From assembly GCF_021869535.1 (NCBI RefSeq), contig NW_026262593.1:70148322-70212321 (forward strand): a stretch of DNA of 64,000 nucleotides, written 5' to 3'. Source of the stretch: Mytilus californianus (Eukaryota > Mollusca > Bivalvia > Mytilida > Mytilidae). The translations under genes were made by a program, and so were the position numbers. The notes beneath the pieces were generated by a model. It saw only the letters and a program-made list of their open reading frames with translations, made no database searches and was not told the DNA's origin. Numbering within the stretch: position 1 is the first letter of the stretch; each line of letters starts with the position of its first letter. This document shows positions 1-13,200 of this stretch, one piece after another.

Positions 1-1243
1 ATTTTCTTCAAATCCATTTCAAATCTTAACTTTTATATTAAAAAGATAGTTGTTAATAATTTTGTAAAATAGAATTAAATTTTGCCTTTTTGATGTCATG
101 ATGTAAATATTTTCTTTCAATTTTAAAATTAAAAGAATTTCAAAACCATGAAAATTTAAAAAAATGTTCCAAGGAACTGTGTGTTGGCACCACAAATCTA
201 TCTTTCAATATCCTATATATTATACGTGAAGGCTTCTAGAAATGAAGGCACTAAACAAAAAATGATAAATAGAATTTTTTATTTTCTCCATATATCTTAA
301 AGAAGTATATATACATTAAATATATCATATTTTGGAGGTTAGGTTTCAAAAGAAATACTTTCAAAACTTCAAACAATTAGTTATTAATATGGAACAACTG
401 ATTATTAATATAGAACAGTTTCAATTACAATTTAACATTTCTAAATTTAAAACACAGTAAAAAAATAGGTGGAAAATACTGAAGGGACATTCAAACTTTG
501 CCATGGCAAGAAAAGAAAAATGACAAAAAGACAAACAACAGTCTACAAAACTATACACATAAAACGCAAAAACTGACCAAAACCAACCCAACAAAAAACA
601 GGGGGGATCTCAGTCACTTAGGCAGTGTAAATAGATCCTGTTCTATATGCAACATGTAACACACTGGAACTTCGGAAAAATCGGAAATTTCATGAAATCT
701 TGGGACAATTTAGGTGTGCATCATGCAAGTGATTATTTGGATCTCTAACTTTTTTGTACGATGTATGAATCGTGCATGCAATCTAGAGTTTCACCAAGGA
801 GGAGATTTTTGTTTCTCTATTTTATCTTTTTATCTCTCTATTTCTCTGTAAAATCCCCAATGTTATAATCATTGAAAAAAACAGTTTTAAAATAAAGATT
901 GAAAGAGTTACCTTTCAAACAATGGGTTTGTATGCCAAATAAGGTATTATTAGGCCACTTATTTTGGCCCTTTTAATTTGAAATTAAAAATGTATCCTAT
1001 TAAATAACACCTTCAGATGTTCACAAAACGTTAATCTTACAGATCTCAGTATTTTAATTTTTGAATTCCAGCTTACTATAGGGCTTTAAACTTATTGCAG
1101 TTCATTATATGTAACAAAACTGCAAAATGAGGACTAAGGGTCCCTTTGGGCCTAGAAAAATGAAGTATTACAAAATCATGTGATATCACAATGCAGCTTG
1201 AAGATAATTGTTATGTATGTGCTCCAGGGAAAACTGTACTCAC
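1..1243. other. Intronic DNA of the ABCB1-like gene; no exon recognised
   Basis: AT-rich. The only structure I recognise is a degenerate family B repeat (about 470-655, plus orientation). The rest shows no splice-flanked coding segment of the transporter. Confidence 0.5.
470..655 (+). repeat. Dispersed repeat family B, degenerate copy
   Basis: Shares GAAGGGACATTCAAAC, GACAAACAACAGT and the GGGGGGATCTCAG block with better copies at 41.8 and 46.7 kb. Confidence 0.65.
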
Positions 1244-1267
1244 CATCCTCACACTGATTTTGAAATC
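1244..1267 (-). CDS. ABCB1: ABCB1-like candidate exon 16: 24-bp linker microexon
   Basis: GA + seven codons (FQNQCED) + G between a TATTTTCAG acceptor (1269-1268) and a near-perfect GTGAGT donor (1243). Phase 1 at both ends, which exactly fits the phase-1 end of exon 15 and would make it skippable without a frameshift. Polar, acidic composition fits the inter-half linker. The short length means chance cannot be excluded; an RNA read across it would settle it. Confidence 0.5.
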
Positions 1268-4200
1268 CTGAAAATATGTTATCATTCTTAGAGAAATATG
1301 TTATCATTCTGAAGATCCACTTAATATTTGCCACTTGATATTAACCACCAATTCATCCTCTTTTTTGTACTAATAATGTTTCATTTAGCTTTTCTTATTC
1401 ATTTGCAGGTGATAATTTGATATTTAATGTCCATTTAGCAATCTTTCCAACAAATTCAGGAAAAGCACAAGAATTGTAATAAGAAATCAAACCCTGCTAA
1501 ATATACAAGATCAACAAGTAAAACCAGATTATTAACAAACCAGCTCAAAAAGAAACTCCTAAGTCAGGAGCCTGTTGTTCAGTGGTCGTCGTTTGTTGGT
1601 GTGGTTCATAAGTGTTTCTCATTCTTGTTTTTTATATAGATTAGACCGTTGGTTTTCCTGTTTGAATTGTTTTACACTAGTCATTTTGGGGCCCTTTATA
1701 GCTTGCTGTTCGGTGTGAGCCAAGGCTCCATGTTGAAAGCCGTACTTTGACCTATAATTGTTTACTTTTTACTCATTGTGACTTGGATGGATAGTTGTCT
1801 CATTGGCACTCATACCACATCTTCTTATTTACACTGTCATCCCAACATATATGTATCATCATGATTTCTACCTAACTTTCAGTGTTTTTCATATATAAGT
1901 GAGTCACTGACCAAATAGCAGCAGTCTTCTTTATTGTAAACTGTAAAAGCTCAAAATAAAAATTCACTAATGGGCATGACATATTCGTTTGAATTGTTTT
2001 ACATTTGTCATATCGGGGCCTTTTATAGCTGACTATGCGGTATGGGTTTTTCTCATTGTTGAAGGCCGTACGGTGACCTACAGTTGTTAATTTCTGTGTC
2101 ATTTGGTCTCTTGTGGAGAGTTGTCTCATTGGCAATCATACCGCATCTTCTTATTTTATATGACATGCATTTTAGTTCTTAAAACAAGTCTGTTACTTAA
2201 TAATCTAGGGAAAACACTACACCTGTGTGCTATATCTTCAAAAAGCCATTTTAGTTAGTGAAAAGGCATCAATTACTACTTCTTAGGTCTTTGGTTTTAA
2301 CCTCCAACATTTGACTCAGTAAATTACTTATAATAAGATACATCAGGTTGATCCTTACTTGTTTTTCATTTATAAATTTCAGGAAAATTTTTGTGTCTTT
2401 TATCTAATTTAGAGATTACACACATATATTTAAGTGTAAAACATACCTGCATCTTCATTAACCAATGTCTGAGCTGTGACTAGGGAATGATACAGTCCTT
2501 GTTTATCCATCAAGTCGCCATGAGTTCCTTGTTCTATAATCTCCCCTTTATCCACCACATATATAATGTCTGCTTTCTGTATGGTGGACAGACGATGTGC
2601 TATCACTAAGGTTGTTCTTCCCTGTCTTGCCTAAAATACAAACAATCAAAATTATTGTTTATTTATCTTGTATAGCCTGTGCAATCAAGTTAAAGCATCA
2701 AATTCTGTTCAGCATGGTATCAAATGGTATTAAATCATCAGGTCAATTAATGCCACTTTGCAATGATGCCTTTGAATTATGTGCTCAGAATTAATAAACT
2801 GTTAACACAGAGATATGTCTAGCCTTTTTTTTTTTAATATTAAAATGCAAATGTTGAAAATTTAAAAAATCAATCCCTAATCATTCTTAAGTTGTGCAAA
2901 ATATTCAAAGTCAATGAACAAATTATGACTTGAAGGTATAGGGCCAAACAATCTGCATGGAAATGATATGTGCCAATGCTTATTCAACTGCATACCAAAT
3001 ATCAATGACTTATCATAAATGGTTCCCTTACACTAATGCTGCCGTTAGAAACAGCATACCTATGTCTTGCTTTTTGACTTCATCAAGGCAAGACAAAAAT
3101 GAGAGTTCTAATAATTCAATACTTAAATATTCACTGTGTTTGCACTAATAAAAAAATCACAAACATTTCTGTAATTACAGTATAATATATATTACTAAAC
3201 CTTTTCTAGAGCTTCCTGTACAATATTCTCACTCTCAGAGTCTAATGCAGATGTAGCTTCATCCAGCAATAGGATTCTTGGGTCTCTGATCAAAGCCCTG
3301 GCAATGGCTACTCTTTGTTTCTGCCCTCCTGATAACTGAGCTCCTCGCTCTCCAACTAGTGTGTTGTAACTCTAAAAAAGTATAATCAATAAACTGAAGG
3401 AACTTGAATTATTCTTGTATGGGTAAGGACAGGCCACAAAGTTCAAATTGTGTGGTCATGTATGTGGTATGGGTTCAAATTGTGTGGTTTTGTATACGGT
3501 ATGGGTTTTTCTCATTGTTGAAAGCCGTATGGTTTCCTATAATTGCTTACATCCACTTCATTTGAACTTTGGTGGATAGTTGTCTCATTGGCAATCATAC
3601 CACATCTCCTTATGTTTATAAAGTAAAATGCAATTGTATGGGTGATGGCCATAAAAAAAAGTGCCTTCCAACCCCCCATATTGTTTTTTTCTGGAATAGC
3701 CCTTATAAAAAATTGAAGAAAAACCTATAAGAAATCCAATCAACTGCAAATGGAGCAAGACAATGTGCATTGTGAATCCAGACTTAGTCAAAATGAAACA
3801 ATAGGGAATAGGACACACTTAGTAAATTTATAGATCACATGACTTTTCTGGTTTTCTTAGACCAATGTTTTAACCCTTGAATACAATTCAGGATAAACAA
3901 GGTTAATCAATCTCTAAAACTATGAATTTTCCAACACTGTCGCTAGGTTAACTGAGGAAAAATTGAGGTCAGTCATTGTAATGTTCTTATGTATATTTTT
4001 CTCATTGGGTTGCTGTCTCATAAAAATATTCTCAATATCTTTTTATCTATAATTACTATCAGTAATTGTTACCTGAGGAAGACTTTTAATGAAGTCATGT
4101 GCATTGGCTTGTTTAGCAGCCTGTTCTATTTCTGTAATGGTTGCATTAGGATTCCCAAGTCGGATGTTCTCAGCAATGGTGCAGCCGAACAAGACTGGTT

Positions 4201-7200
4201 CCTGTGATACCACACCAATGTTCTGTCGTAACCAGTTCAAGTTTAAATCCTTTATGTTGTTACCATCTAGTAAAACCTAGAAAGTTAAAATGTTGAAAAT
4301 GTTGATATAAGTTAAAAATAAGGAAAAATTATCGGTTATATTTTGAACCTTTATAATTCCCATTTGTCTTGAAAATAACAATTATTAATAAGAAACAATC
4401 AACACCATTGTAAATTCAGATATCAAACTTTTATAAATATGTGTAATATTAAAGTACCAAAAAACAAGCATTCTGTGAGTATTGCCTGGCAATACATAGT
4501 CCCCTACCGGCTAAAAGATCATTGTACTCGAACAAAATGATACTTGATCTATAACTTGTCATGGTGTAAACTATATAACAAATATCAAGTCAATATCTTC
4601 AAGCATGACGGGAAAAAAAATGTGGAAAATTGATTATTTGAGTGAATTTTCTAAGTCCAAGGACAATAACTCTGCACAAATCATCAGACCGGAACAAAAT
4701 TCGAACTTGATCTGTAAATTGTCATGATAAAACTATATACTTTATAGATTTATCAAATCAATATCGGACGGAGTGCAAACCTAAATAATTGTTCAGCTAA
4801 GGTCAAAGTAACCCTACTCCTCAACAATTTTCATCTGAATCATCAACAGAATAAACATCGCAGCACACAAGACATGACACAACATTCTTTTAAATTTAAA
4901 TCTTATTCATTTTTGGCAAGAAATTGTACAAAATACTTGTTAACTCTGTCATTTCAACATATTACTAAGTCCATTGCAAATAGTCATTTTGCATTTCCAG
5001 ACAAGATAAGATTATTTCAAACATTTTTTTCCTAATAATATCTATCTACCTGTCCTGCATCTGGGTCATAAAATCTCTGTATGAGATTGACTATGGTAGA
5101 TTTGCCACATCCACTGGATCCTACCAATGCTACAGTCTGTCCTGGTTTTATAGACAGGTTAAAATTAGTCAGTACCTACAAAATACAAACTACAACTGAT
5201 CAAACAAAGGGGATGTGGTGTTAACATCAATGAGACAGCAACCCAAAGACACAGGGTAACACATATCTTAATGTTTTGTCAATACATGTATTAAAACTGC
5301 AACCAGATAGGTTTAAAAATAGATAAAACCTAGCATTTCAAATTCTTTTCAAATTTGAATGCAGCATTTCCTGAAATCGCAATAATATGTGCACAAAATG
5401 ATTTCTGAATTTACAGTTATGACAAATTTGGATTTGATGGCAGATTTTTGATAGTCTATTTTAATTATTCAGAACTGTTGACTTGGGTGATTTAGAGCTT
5501 GACATATTGATTGTATAAACTCCTGTTGAAGACTTCATTTTGACCTCCATATGGTTATTTTTGTTATTGTGTTGCTATCTAATGGATATTTATCCTGCAA
5601 TCGACCTTTCTACTGCAGTAATACAAGTTTACAGATATTAAACACAAAGCGATATAGTATATGTATACAAGTCTCTTGGTATCCAGCTTCTGTTGCAAGA
5701 AAACAGTTATATTCAAACTGAAGTTTCTGTCACAGTTTATTTTGGGTCATCAGGGTCCACGTCTAAGTCATGCTAATTTCATTCAAAAACAAATTCAACG
5801 GCGGTAGGTTCAAAGAACTATACGTCTAAGCACAATGTTTAATTGCAGGATAAAAACAATATTCGTACATTGTAGGAAAATATAAAATTGATTTATATGA
5901 GCTTTTGAAAAATAATAAATTTCATATTTTCTTACTGAATATACGAAAATTATTTATACATCTTCAATTCATAAAAATGAATATCTAAATCTATCAATAC
6001 TTATATATTTTGTTCCAATTTTTTTTAATAAGGCTGATTTCACTTGGACATAAAATGAACTTTCACATTCTCTGTACAGTAAATAGTAAAGTCTAAGTCT
6101 AAAACACTAATGCTCTTTGTATACATTGTGTTCAAAGACAGAAATTTATCTCTGTACTACCCAGGCATCATATTTGGCAAAGTTACACCCACTTTATTGG
6201 ACTGTATACCAATCTGTTTAACCCCAAAGGTGTAAATGCTTTTTGTATTGTAAATTAGCATTGTTCCCTCTCAAAACTAGCCTTTGTATCTATATTACCC
6301 AGCCATGTGAACACAAGTAAGACAAGGGGAAGTAATACTAACCTGAACATCCTCTCTAGTAGGATAGGTAAAATTAACACCAAAAAACTCTAATGCTCCT
6401 TGTATTGAGAGTGGGCGTTGTCCTTTCTCAGAACTGGCATCTATTTTGGGTTCCTGAAATATTAAATTTGGTGAATACTAACAGTTATAAAAGATGGTTT
6501 CTGTACAAATTTTTCATTTCTTTTAACAGAATTGTAAATCAAAGACTTACAAGTATATATAGTGAGAAGTATATGTTTGCTGAAAAAACTACTCAATCTC
6601 CATGGTTGATGTATATATTTTACAACTGCAAAATTTCAATGTTTTTAACTTTATAGTCTCTGTTAAATTCATGCAAAACTTTTCTAAAATCAACGAATCT
6701 TAGAGATTGGAATGTTTTGTGGAAAAGACTGCATGATGACCTCTAAATGTCTTTTGTTTTTGTGTGGTTGTGTCTATCTATACTGTTAAAATCTACAATT
6801 TTACAGCAAAACAGGAGAAATGTTTTTAAGGTTAAAGTTCACTTACTCTGTCAATGATCTCATACACAACAGCTGCAGCCCCTTTGGCTGTAACAAAGGA
6901 ACCAATGTTTGGTGCTGCGTTACCTATTGAGAAACTGCCAATCATTACACAGAAAAATACCTGAAAGGTAAAAAAATAAAGAATTGATATTTAGCAATTA
7001 AGGTGTAGCAACACAGACCATTTTCTAACAAATCGACATAATCTAAAAGATTGTTTTTTTCTAAAATATATGGTAAAAATTAGGGTTTTGACCAAAATCT
7101 CTGGGCTTACTGAACATGAAATTGTGATAGCGTAAAGAGGGGAATGGTGTCCTATGGAAATATGTTCTTGTATATTTTTTTTTCTGTTTATAGCATATCT

Positions 7201-10200
7201 TTTTAAAATTAATTTAACCATTTTATCAGACCTGCCAATGTTCATGCTTTTTGGGGCTATCCCCCATGAGAATTGTTGATTCAATTATCAAGACTAAATA
7301 CTTTTAAAAATGCATTCAGAGGAGAAAAAAATACATTTCAATACATATATATACTCATTCAAAACCATAGATGTTCTAATTAAGTACACTAACGACATGC
7401 ATGTATAGGTATGCATTAGGTTCTCTTGTGCTTAAAATCCCCCATGGAGATTTTGAAAAGTTCGCAGGTATGTTTAATGTGTATGCAAAGTACAGTGAGG
7501 TTCTAGCTTTTGAAATCTTTCGTCTCAAGCATACCTGATGAAAGTTATTCAATAAACACACATCATATCAAATGGTGCTTTTTTTAATAGTCTAATTCAT
7601 TCACATTTAGACCAGCAAAATATATTTCCAAAGGTCCATCAGACTTACAATGTAAAATTATAAAAAGGCCCAGTGTTGAAGGCCGTACTTTGACCTATAA
7701 TTGTTTACTTCTTTACACATTGTGACTTGGATGGATAGTTGTATCATTGGCCCTCATACCACATCTTCTTATTTATACCAACAGTCTAAGGGACTTACTA
7801 TGCATACTTATGAAACGGCCCAACAGTCTAGGGGACTTACAATGCATACTTATGAAAGGGCCCAACAGTCTAAGGGACTTGCAATGCATACTTATGGAAG
7901 GGCCCAACAGTCTAAAGGATTTACAATGCATACTTATGAAAGGGCCCAACAGTCTAAAGGACTTACAATGCATACTAATGAAACGGCCCAACAGTCTAGG
8001 GGATTTACTATGCATACTTATGAAAGGGCCCAACAGTCTAAGGGACTTGCACTGCATACTTATGAAAGGGCCCAACAGTCTAAAGGACTTACAATGCATA
8101 CTTATGAAATGGCCCAACAGTCTAGGGGACTTACAATGCATACTTATGAAAGGGCCCAACAGTCTAAAGGACTTACAATGCATACTTATGAAACAGCCCA
8201 ACAGTCTAGGGGACTTACAATGCATACTTATGAAAGGGCCCAACAGTCTAAGGGACTTACAATGCAAACTTATGAAAGGGCCCAACAGTCTAAGGGACTT
8301 ACAATGCATACTAATGAAAGGACTCAACAGTCTAAGGGACTTACAATGCATACTAATGAAACGGCCCAACAGTCTAGGGGACTTACAATGCATACTTATG
8401 AAAGGGCCCAACAGTCTAAAGGACTTACAATGCATACTTATGAAACAGCCCAACAGTCTAGGGGACTTACAATGCATACTTATGAAAGGGCCCAACAGTC
8501 TAAGGGACTTACAATGCAAACTTATGAAAGGGCCCAACAGTCTAAGGGACTTACAATGCATACTAATGAAAGGGCTCAACAGTCTAAGGGACTTACAATG
8601 CATACTTATGAAAGGGCCCAACAGTCTAAGGGACTTACAATGCATACTTATGATAGAGCCCAACAGTCTAAGGGACTTGCAATGCATACTTATTAAAATG
8701 CCCAACAGTCTAAGGGACTTACAATGCATACTAATGAAAGAGCCCAACTGAACATTTAAAAAAAAGATCCAGAACCTAGGGCCTACATATGAGTTCCCTG
8801 GACTATCATACATACTGTAAGCACTGTACCAGGTGTGATTCCCTCTGCTCCCATAGATGTAATGTATTCTTTGACTTGTTCATTTCCATACCTACGGAAT
8901 AATTACTAGAATTAATAAATATGTAAAGTTTACATGACACTTGTCTATTGTTGAGGGCTATATGTTTGGACTTCAGATGTGCTGTGGATTCATTTATATC
9001 CGTGGGTACCAATTTTTGTAGAATAAGTAAAGATTGTATATTAGATTTCTTGGTTTTCCTAAGTTTGCACACAAGCCTAAAGGGAACTAATACTTTGCTG
9101 AAGACATTAATTTGCCTATCTCCATGAAATCCTAGAAAATTGGATTTCCAGGAATAATAACGAATCATTTGTAGGCTCTCGAGTGTTTGGTTGATGTGTT
9201 TTGTAAATTTACAAACCTGTTACCACAGAAACTACACCAAAATAACTATGCATAATCTCTAAACATTACAAATAACAGACTTTGCATAATCTCTAAACAT
9301 TACAAATAACAGACTTCTAAGAAACAATGTCCAATCTCTTTTAAAAACCAAACACATGGTGTCAAGTTTCAAAGTTACAAGTCTGTTACCATGGAAAATT
9401 ACCAAAAGGCAATGTATAATCTCTAAACATACAAGGTGCAAATTTCAAAATTACAAATAATTACCATGGCAACTTACCAAAATGACAATGCATAATCTCC
9501 AAACATCACAAGATATAAACTACCAAGCAACAAACCAGTAACCATGGATTTCTTTATTCCTATTTGTTTTGTTTCTTCCAAAGATTTTCCATATCTGAAA
9601 TTATTTTTTTATCAAACTGATTAATACATACAATTGTTTTTTTCAATTTTGTTACTTTACAAAAGGTATGAGAATAAATGTGTGTGCCTCTGAAGGAGTT
9701 TCACTTACAATTTGTAAAAAAAAGGTACCAAAATAGTTCATAAATATTGAAAGATGTCTACTAAATTTTAAGAGGTAATACTAAGTCAGAAAGACTTAAT
9801 TATGTCCCTATGTTATAATTTAAAAATTTAATAGGAAACAAGAGTTATCCTTCTCTATTTCTTTTATAGCTTTTCACTGTCAGATTAATTTTAAGATGTA
9901 ACAAGAATTTAATCAGATTTTGCAAAGGTGTAGTTTAAGATGCATTTGATAAATTTATTCAAAGAAAAGGGAGTTTTATGGTTAACTGATTGTTTGTTAT
10001 ATGCTTTACGTCTAATGGCAAATATTTAATACATGTTCAGGAGAACAAATTAACGATTAATGCAATAGGTAATCTTGTAAGTGGGTGTTCACACGGATGA
10101 AGGAAAAGAAGTTTGGAAAACCACTGGAAAATGAGGGTAAATTGGATAGAGTCAGAAATTTAGCCTATCAACAGTTTGCCTACAGTCCCCTCAAAGAGTG

Positions 10201-13200
10201 TGGCACTCTCTCTACACAAGGCATTGGATTTAACGTCCCCATTCATAACAGATGTGATTGCATATTCAAATATCCTGCACAGCCAAGAGGACACCACACT
10301 TTAGGTTTTGCTACCAGTCCTAAGATGACCAAGGGATGACCATATTTCCATACCCCCAGTCAACCCTTGGGGTTTCATGGACATTTTAAAATGCAATTCA
10401 ATATAAAAAGACATTGGAGCTCATAATAATGACCAGTGTTCATACTAAAATTATATAACCTATAATAACCCAATCAGATTCTTCTAAACCACTATTAAAT
10501 CTATTTGGTTTAAAGTTCTTAGTACAAATTTTAGTAAAGTTTTAAATTACGGCTTTACATATGGGTTATCTCATGGCTTCCAAAACGGTCATATATTCCG
10601 GACATTTATAAATTTACCGAACATTGTCCGCCTGGGAAAAGCATGAAACGGACATCTACATTTTAATTTTCAAGATGTTCTTAAGAGGCGGTAATTTTAA
10701 CATAATTCAATTGGAAGTTTATGCGATCTTTTTGACCCAACCTTTTGCCTTAAACAGCCACCATTTCTGGTCATAAAAGTGACATGATGATTAAGTACTA
10801 TCAAAACAACCCCATCTTTAATACCTTTTCATTTCAATCAAGGTTAATTAGTTGTCGGACAGCTGAAATTTGCCTGTTCAGGTGACAGGTAAACTATTTT
10901 GTACCTGACATTGATCGGTCTATTCAGAGTTATTTTCTTACATTTCAGCGGTTTGCATCTAATTAATTTAGTCAAAAAGATAAAAATTATCAGAAATACG
11001 TTTATAAATATGATTTGATGAAAAATTTAAAAAGGTTTTAAATGAAAATTCGTCAGAACCACGTTGTTTGAACTAGTACACGCTTGCGCATGTGAGCAGT
11101 TGGGAAATTTAATTATGCATCCTTATTTCTTCAAAAATGCTTAATTATCATTGATACCTTTATTTAACGTTCATTTCAAGTATTTTCTTGAATAAATAAC
11201 ATGGAAAGAGCTACTAACACTCAATCGCGCTTTGTAAACGTACACGGATTTTACGTATCCGTCTCTGGTCCATGTTTTACCATTGTCAAGTCAACATGCG
11301 GTATTAGAAAAATGTGCTTTTAAAAACGAAAGTAAAGTTTTTGACCATGATATTTTGCACAAATAAAGAGTCTAAGGCAGATATTAGTACGCTGGTGTTG
11401 CACACTTCCAATGATGCCCTACCAATTTAACAGTTACTGTTAGAGCATGGAATTTATATTAAAGTAAAGTTTAATATCGTTTTTTAATGTCAATCATTGG
11501 TTATATGATGGCCAACTGATTACCATAATTGACTTTTAGTCTTAAGCGATTAAAATCGGGATAAGACATAAAATGTCTGGCTGGCTCAAATATTTTTTGG
11601 AAGCCCTGGGTTATCTCTCCTGATATACCTTTTAACTTCCTGTTTTTGACCATTAAATGATACAACAGTTCTCATACAAGATATAACTTCTTCTGCTACA
11701 CTACCAGCATCAGCATATAAGGCTTGTTCTCTTTTGGCAAAGTTTTGCATCAGCTGAAATACAAGAGATCAACTTGAATAATTTTAATCAATTCACTTAA
11801 TCAGCTACATCAAAAACCAAATTTATATTTTTTTTAAATCTAACCTTTGCATTTTACCTTGATTAAATTCAACTTATAAATACTGTTAATTCAGAAATTA
11901 TTGCAAGGTTTTTATTATTGCGAATAATGCGACTGGTTGAGTATTGCAATAATAAGAACTCGTATTCTGATATCTGATGCATATATATATATGTATGCAT
12001 ATTTTCCTGAAATCGCAATAATTAATCTCGCATTTACGTCCATTCCTCAAAAATCGCAATAATAAATGCTCGCAATAATTTCTGAATTTACAGTATATGA
12101 ATTCACATGCAGGTTATAGAAGAGTTCATGTTGCTAAATCTGTTTTCTGTGAAATGTTTGGTAGACTCATCATTTGTATTTTAGTTTTTGTATGGTTATA
12201 TTTCTTCCGTTTTTAAAAAAGTTAAAGAGAGGCGGAAAATACCCATGGGATAGTCAAACTCATTAGTCAAAAAAGGAACAGGCAGAAAACAAAAACCACC
12301 AAAAGACAAAGAACAGTCTTCGAAATACAGAATACTAAAGACAAAACAACAAGAACCCCACCAAAAACTGGGGGTAATCTCAGGTGTTGAAAATATTCAG
12401 TTAATTAAAAACTTATCATTCAAAATAAACCCATGCATAAAACATATACTCACTAATGAGAAATAAGAAGTCAGATCAGTTAATCGCAAAATTCAGTTTT
12501 TACAGACCTATAATCACTGATGAGAATTAAGCAGTCAGAATAGCCAATCACCCACTTCAGTTTTACACACCTATACTCGCTGATGAGAAATTAGCAGTCA
12601 GAATAACCACTCACTTAAGTTTTAACAGACCTATACACTCACTTCAGTTTCTACAGACATATACTCACTGATGAGAAATAAGCAGCAAGAATTGCCAGTA
12701 CAGGTGTCAAGGACATCATAACTAAAGTCATCTTCCAACTTTTCCAAAATCCAATGGCAAATCCAGCAAAAAACTGAGCTGTAAACTGTATCAGAAGACT
12801 TAGCTTGTCTCCAATTCCTTCTCTCACTCTTTCTAAATCACTGAAAAAAGAAACCAATGAAATTTAAATAAGTAGTCTAATTGTCTCCCTTGTCATCTTT
12901 AGAACTTAGTTCTGCCCTCATCTTCTTTTATTTACAGTGGATATACTATTCATGGGTCTGGAAATATTTGTTGTGACCACTTGTCTGGAAGAAAAGTTAC
13001 TTGCCATGATGTATTTCATTGTATACGTATATGTTTCTAAAACAGATTTGAAATACAATGAAATATAGATTCCACTACTGCAACAAGTGTGTTACGATAT
13101 TTCTCCACTCGAGTTGAGACCGTTAAATTTTAATATTTAAAGCGTGAGGCTTGCCAAGCTTTTTAAATAATTAAAATTTAACTGTTGGGAGTGGAGAAAT

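Noticed and set aside
905..970. Possible extra linker exon ending in a GTAACT donor
   Set aside because: The frame required by the phase-1 junction meets a stop at once.
7778..8749. Regular direct repeats resembling a CRISPR array
   Set aside because: Units are contiguous without unique spacers, no cas genes, eukaryotic context.
7701..8813. Long open frames (331-346 codons) with 14-residue repeats on both strands, resembling a repetitive protein
   Set aside because: Produced by a 42-bp satellite lacking stops; open in three frames on two strands, lies in an intron, no signal peptide or domain.
10085..10339. 84-codon ORF on the plus strand
   Set aside because: Antisense in an intron, no recognisable domain, composition like a decayed repeat.
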